64,000 bases of DNA from Flavobacterium sp. CF108. Lineage in GTDB: Bacteria > Bacteroidota > Bacteroidia > Flavobacteriales > Flavobacteriaceae. Position 1 is the stretch's first letter, and every line of letters begins with the position of its first letter. The stretch spans positions 62,001 to 126,000 of the forward strand of contig NZ_FQWW01000005.1 in the NCBI RefSeq assembly GCF_900129795.1. The letters are read 5' to 3'. Shown here piece after piece: positions 62,364 through 64,000 of this stretch. The position numbers were made by a program, and so were the translations under genes. The notes under the pieces were generated by a model. It saw only the letters and a program-made list of their open reading frames with translations, did no database searches and was not told the origin of the DNA.

Positions 62364-62858
62364 TTAAAGTCCTGATGCTTTATTGATGGATTTCTGTTTT
62401 TTAAACTGATAAATTGAACCGGCTGCAAAGAGTAACAATAAAACAAGAAGTGTATTCCCAATTACCGGATCTGTTATATCCTTAGCCAGCGGATGCCCAA
62501 CCGGAACTCTGGTAAAAGTTTCATTAACCGTTGGAACTAGTGAAAGAAAAAAACTAAAAGACAACCAGAAATTTTCAAAATAACGCGCTCTTCCGCTGTT
62601 TTTTCTTTTTGAATTTAGAAAATAAGCTGCTAATACTAGAACGATAATAAAAATAGCAAAGACATGTCCCGGATTAAATCCGCCATGTTTTGAGATTCCT
62701 AATGAAGTTAGTGAGGTTACGACTGTTCCGTAAAAATATATTTTACCGGATAATGTGTTCAAATTGATTTTACCATATTTGATAAAATCTACTATTGCCG
62801 CTACAATTGCGGCAACACCTATAATGGTGTGAAAAATTCCTAAGCTTGATAATCCCAT
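62364..62858 (-). CDS. Unknown four-helix membrane protein
   Basis: The 164-residue protein has four hydrophobic segments: about 8-26, 40-58, 66-82 and 128-150. A short loop with KHGGFNPGHVFAIF resembles the DUF2306-like group, but that assignment is weak. It ends with a basic tail. It is leftward and next to the AraC-type gene, separated by that gene's terminator, so it is probably transcribed independently. No function is assigned. Confidence 0.65.
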   Translation of the reverse strand: MGLSSLGIFHTIIGVAAIVAAIVDFIKYGKINLNTLSGKIYFYGTVVTSLTSLGISKHGGFNPGHVFAIFIIVLVLAAYFLNSKRKNSGRARYFENFWLSFSFFLSLVPTVNETFTRVPVGHPLAKDITDPVIGNTLLVLLLLFAAGSIYQFKKQKSINKASGL

Positions 62859-62963
62859 GTTTTATGATTTAAATTTGTTTTAAAATACATAGCAAACTTC
62901 CGATAGATCAAGGAGAATGGTTTTGTCAATTAGTTCAACTATTTGGCAATTTGGTTCACAAAA

Positions 62964-62993
62964 AAAGCATCCTTCAAATAAATGAAAGATGCT
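62964..62993 (-). terminator. Terminator of the AraC-type gene
   Basis: AAGCATCCTTCA / TGAAAGATGCTT (one mismatch) with seven T residues on the minus strand. Confidence 0.8.
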
Positions 62994-63020
62994 TAAATAT
63001 TATAAAAATGAGTTTTACAA

Positions 63021-63878
63021 TTACTCTTTGTTATTCAGTTTTTGGCGGTAATTTGTTGGGCTTACATTGTATTTGCTGGTAAAACTTTTAGTGAAATTTG
63101 CCAGATCATTAAAACCGCAGTCAAATGCTATTTCAGTAATACGCTGATCAGAAACTTGCAGCAATTCGGCAGCTTTTTCCAGCTTTTTAGCCTTAATATA
63201 ATTGGCTGGTGTGTCGTGGTATATTTTTGCAAATTCACGTTTGAATGATGAAACGCTTAAATTGTTTTGCTGCGCCAGTTCTTCAATTGTTAACTGCGAA
63301 AACAAATTTGCATCAATTATTTGTTTGAAAGTATAAGTCGTAGGAGAAAAAAGCTGAGACAATATCAGTTGTATTGATTCTGAATTTTGTGTTTGAGAAA
63401 GCAAAAGTATAATCTCCTTTACTTTCAGCACCAAAATATCTTCGTTGATCAATGAAGGATTTTCAAAATAAAACAATAATCCTTCAATGTACTTTTGAAT
63501 TAGAAAATCGTTGTTTATTTTTTCACTTGATTTATTCGATATTACATTCTTAGGTTTTTGAAGCAATAACGGAAGTTCTCTGTCGTATATTTTTTTTAAT
63601 ATTTCCGGATAAAACGTAACAATCACGATTTCACAATTACTGTTTGATTTTGAATTGTGTATTTGCTTTCCCGAATTTATACAGTTCAGTAATAACGAAT
63701 AATTTGTAGCAACGTGAATTTGTTCATCATCGATTTGATATTCAACATCTCCTCCTTTTATATATAAAAAACAAGCCTGCTCCGTAACCGGAAAATCAAA
63801 ATTAAACGGTGGCGTTAATTCAATTTTCTGAATTAGCGTCTTGCCATATAGATCGTGTTTTTTATAATCGTTTATCAT
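63021..63878 (-). CDS. AraC-family transcriptional regulator
   Basis: The 285-residue protein has an N-terminal cupin-like ligand-binding region (about residues 1-170, with QACFLYIKGGDVEYQID) and a C-terminal double helix-turn-helix: LTIEELAQQNNLSVSSFKREFA and RITEIAFDCGFNDLANFTKSF, followed by NVSPTNYRQKL. The recognition helices are intact. Ligand and targets are not evident. It is a candidate for the activator of the palindromic promoters at 59506 and 61234, although AraC proteins usually bind direct repeats. It is divergent from the gene at the window edge. Confidence 0.92.
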   Translation of the reverse strand: MINDYKKHDLYGKTLIQKIELTPPFNFDFPVTEQACFLYIKGGDVEYQIDDEQIHVATNYSLLLNCINSGKQIHNSKSNSNCEIVIVTFYPEILKKIYDRELPLLLQKPKNVISNKSSEKINNDFLIQKYIEGLLFYFENPSLINEDILVLKVKEIILLLSQTQNSESIQLILSQLFSPTTYTFKQIIDANLFSQLTIEELAQQNNLSVSSFKREFAKIYHDTPANYIKAKKLEKAAELLQVSDQRITEIAFDCGFNDLANFTKSFTSKYNVSPTNYRQKLNNKE

Positions 63879-63919
63879 ATCATTTTATTTATCTTCTTTG
63901 GAAAAAAGTTCAAGACTCC

Positions 63920-63954
63920 TGACAAACAGCTGTCATAATGCCCCATTACTTTTG
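63920..63954 (+). promoter_or_regulatory. Palindrome and -7 box of the edge gene
   Basis: TGACAAACAGCTGTCA (63920-63935; arms TGACA / TGTCA) precedes TACTTTTG (63947-63954) between the AraC gene and the edge gene. It may be a regulator site. Confidence 0.45.
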
Positions 63955-63979
63955 TCCTATAACTTAAAAAAATAAAGAT

Positions 63980-64000
63980 ATGAATTTAGTATCGATTCGC
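63980..64000 (+). CDS. Start of a gene cut by the window edge
   Basis: ATG at 63980 opens MNLVSIR and runs off the window. The -7 box TACTTTTG lies 25 bases before it. The opening resembles that of some VOC-family (glyoxalase-like) proteins, but seven residues cannot support an assignment. Confidence 0.35.

Overview
The window reads as a chromosomal segment of a Flavobacterium-like member of the Bacteroidota (Flavobacteriaceae). The evidence is low-GC DNA, promoters with the Bacteroidota -7 box TAnnTTTG (often with a TTG 17-19 bases upstream), weak Shine-Dalgarno signals, and lineage-typical families: DUF4252, DUF4199, DUF4290, FISUMP-domain surface proteins, a TonB-dependent receptor with a carboxypeptidase-like N-terminus, alternative GlmU-like protein, and a CarB without its C-terminal allosteric domain. 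Most of the window is ordinary core genome. Between the genes it is unusually rich in short palindromic repeats, several assembled into tandem arrays.

Layout. 1-2.0 kb: the end of an ECF sigma factor, its anti-sigma protein and two DUF4252 proteins. 2.05-2.63 kb: a 145-bp tandem array. 2.7-6.5 kb: carB, rpmH and a TPR-like membrane protein. 6.6-7.7 kb: a 302-bp tandem array. 7.7-13.6 kb: an accessory stretch with a thioredoxin-fold secreted protein, a large secreted FISUMP gene split by one in-frame stop, and a small phage-like regulator module with a perfect palindromic operator. 13.9-18.1 kb: a hydrolase, a GNAT-like protein, and a porin plus anion symporter pair. 18.1-28.2 kb: ABC-F ATPase, a third tandem array, GlmU-like protein, rpmE2, DUF4199, glycosyltransferase, phosphoglucomutase and an MsbA-like exporter.

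28.3-37.3 kb: DUF2971 protein; a leftward operon of M23 peptidase, TonB receptor, an unknown membrane protein and a lipoprotein; then a coiled-coil protein, zapA, a structured RNA matching 6S RNA in position and shape, and rny. 37.3-49.7 kb: orphan histidine kinase, xerD, two paralogous beta-barrel proteins around a miniature IS-like element, aroQ, a DUF5686-like outer-membrane protein, a CDF metal transporter, murA (Asp in place of the fosfomycin-target Cys), DUF4290, DUF493 and an esterase. 50.1-56.2 kb: ATPase, recQ, fmt, HU, YqgE, aminotransferase IV, a START-like protein and tRNA-Met.

56.2-64.0 kb holds the most interesting accessory region. A 45-bp sequence just after tRNA-Met is repeated exactly 6,020 bp later. 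Between the copies lie a methyltransferase, two alpha/beta hydrolases, a GNAT protein, an MhqD-like hydrolase, a cupin and an MhqO-like ring-cleaving dioxygenase, an assortment suggesting detoxification of quinones or other electrophiles. The GNAT and dioxygenase promoters share a near-perfect palindrome (TTAATCTAGATTAA type) at exactly the same distance from the -7 box, and neither has a -33 TTG, so one activator probably controls both. An AraC-type regulator and the start of another gene close the window.
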